A stretch of DNA of 6,227 bases from Fidelibacterota bacterium UBA7303 (lineage in GTDB: Bacteria > Fidelibacterota > Marinisomatia > Marinisomatales > UBA1611), in the NCBI GenBank assembly GCA_002471805.1, contig DKQR01000139.1, positions 1 through 6,227 on the forward strand, read 5' to 3'. Position numbers and translations under genes: made by a program. The notes beneath the pieces are model-generated. The model was given only the letters and a program-made list of their open reading frames with translations. It was not told the DNA's origin and did no database searches. Below are positions 6,137 through 6,227 of the stretch, in pieces. How positions within the stretch are numbered: the first letter of the stretch is position 1; each line of letters begins with the position of its first letter.

Positions 6137-6227
6137 GTTATCAGTCACACCTTTCCATCTAATTTATTCTTTAAAGGGTTAATATTAGGTTCATGATGGA
6201 AAAGATCTATTCCTTACTTGTAAAGTT

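Larger units (their letters stand above)
5877..6227. other. AT-rich end region with no well-supported gene
   Basis: Apart from the candidate promoter and the doubtful 70-aa frame, this stretch shows nothing firm. It is clearly richer in A+T than the genes to its left. A 6-bp inverted repeat (5934-5939 / 5947-5952) is the only structure seen. In the last 80 bases one minus-strand frame stays open from the edge to a TGA at about 6192-6194. That could be the end of a gene lying outside the window, but it is too short to judge. Confidence 0.5.

Noticed and set aside
1..6227. CRISPR array, insertion sequence, prophage, tRNA or rRNA
   Set aside because: I saw no regularly spaced repeats, transposase or integrase motifs, paired terminal repeats, or tRNA/rRNA sequence on either strand.

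Overview
The window is ordinary bacterial chromosome of moderate G+C, with one AT-rich end. It holds the end of a glycine-cleavage gene running rightward, then a series of leftward genes. I see no phage, insertion-sequence, CRISPR, tRNA or rRNA signal. The host is probably a free-living Gram-negative of the FCB group (Bacteroidota, Neomarinimicrobiota and relatives). This is a weak guess from the style of the MtaB N-terminus (TLGCKLNFSET) and the mix of genes, not from any marker gene.

Region by region: positions 2-1810 (+) are the C-terminal two thirds of the P protein of the glycine cleavage system (GcvP), cut by the window edge. Ten bases after its stop, facing it, ends a YheS-type ABC-F ATPase (1821-3683, -). 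Upstream of that on the same strand, 40 bases away, is mtaB (3724-5019 or 5016, -), a radical-SAM tRNA methylthiotransferase. These two form a likely operon for translation quality: one modifies A37 of tRNA and the other is predicted to act on the ribosome. A plausible sigma70-type promoter lies upstream of mtaB.

Positions 5020-5180 are a control region. They hold a perfect 16-bp hairpin terminator, a second AU-rich hairpin followed by a T run, and the mtaB promoter. To the right is a second leftward cluster. It contains a 143-aa TerB-like protein (5445-5876) and, 86 bases downstream, a 60-aa arginine-rich protein with repeated DRR/RRS motifs (5176-5358), whose stop codon touches the terminator stem. 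A doubtful, AT-rich 70-74-aa reading frame lies at 5924-6148, and the last 80 bases hold nothing I can identify.

There is no clear undescribed system here. The least explained part is the TerB-like / arginine-rich small-protein pair with the hairpin between them.
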